Assembly: GCA_947174735.1 (NCBI GenBank)
Contig: CAMWKC010000017.1
Location: 1-16,690 of the forward strand
From: an uncultured Porphyromonadaceae bacterium
GTDB taxonomy: Bacteria; Bacteroidota; Bacteroidia; Bacteroidales; Muribaculaceae
DNA length: 16,690 nucleotides
Direction: 5' to 3'
Numbering within the stretch: position 1 is the stretch's first letter; every line of letters begins with the position of its first letter. Both the position numbers and the translations under genes were made by a program. The notes beneath the pieces are model-generated. The model did not search any database. It had not been told where the DNA came from and worked only from the letters and a program-made list of their open reading frames with translations. Positions 16,556-16,690 of the stretch are shown here, one piece after another.

Positions 16556-16690
16556 ACCGGCCTGCTGAGGCTTGCGGAAGCCACCCGGCTGCTTACGATA
16601 ACCACCCTGCTGATAACCCTGCTGACGGGGCTGGCCGTAACCGTGCTGCCGGGGTTGCTACCCGCACGGCGGCCGGGACTGTCCGTCACC
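16556..16690 (-). other. Low-complexity N-terminal extension of the pseudouridine synthase, interrupted by TAG
   Basis: Translated in the same frame as the downstream enzyme, this stretch gives Gly/Gln/Arg/Pro/Tyr-rich sequence (HGYGQPRQQGYQQGGYRKQ, then PGGFRKPQQAG) directly before the ATG at 16555. That is the usual extension of Bacteroidota RluB-like proteins. A TAG codon (16658-16660) breaks it, yet similar sequence (GDGQSRPPCG) continues to the window edge. A single base change to TAC or TAT would give GYQPR, fitting the repeat pattern. It may be a sequencing error, a variant or a genuine truncation. Confidence 0.6.

Noticed and set aside
1..16690. CRISPR arrays, insertion sequences, defence islands
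   Set aside because: No regularly spaced repeats, transposases or known defence domains were seen on either strand.

Overview
The window looks like chromosomal DNA of a gut-type Bacteroidota, most likely order Bacteroidales and plausibly Muribaculaceae. The signs are promoters of the Bacteroides form (TTG, about 20 nt, TAnnTTTG), the absence of clear Shine-Dalgarno sequences, a Bacteroidota-type SecA, a Bacteroides-type lipoprotein N-acyltransferase (Lnb/DUF4105), a TonB receptor paired with a surface lipoprotein, and a type IX secretion (T9SS) style C-terminal domain. The family-level placement is inference.

Layout. At the left edge is a truncated tRNA-Gly(CCC) on the minus strand with its own promoter, followed by a minus-strand membrane acyltransferase-3 gene. 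Divergent from it, on the plus strand, is a vitamin B12 uptake operon: a promoter, a cobalamin riboswitch (about 1366-1575) with an expression platform reaching the start codon, a BtuB-like TonB-dependent receptor, a BtuG-like beta-propeller lipoprotein overlapping it by 11 bp, and a secreted accessory protein with a T9SS-like tail. A second plus-strand unit (6343-7745) has its own promoter and encodes two small membrane proteins that combine GYF_2 domains with a CD225/dispanin-like membrane region.

A perfect 38-bp inverted repeat at 7751-7828 separates these from a long minus-strand block and probably terminates transcription from both sides. In transcription order that block is an RluB/RsuA-family rRNA pseudouridine synthase with a broken N-terminal extension, asnS and its terminator, an Lnb-type lipoprotein N-acyltransferase, an alkaline-phosphatase-superfamily protein that lacks nearly all catalytic residues, and secA.

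The genes fall into two themes. One is B12 capture and import at the cell surface under riboswitch control. The other is protein export and lipoprotein maturation (SecA, Lnb and the pseudo-phosphatase between them). The most interesting items are the degenerate phosphatase between lnb and secA, the T9SS-tailed B12-operon protein, the possible riboswitch-to-start-codon pairing, the 38-bp palindrome with three copies of a gene-end 13-mer, and the in-frame stop in the RluB extension at the right edge.
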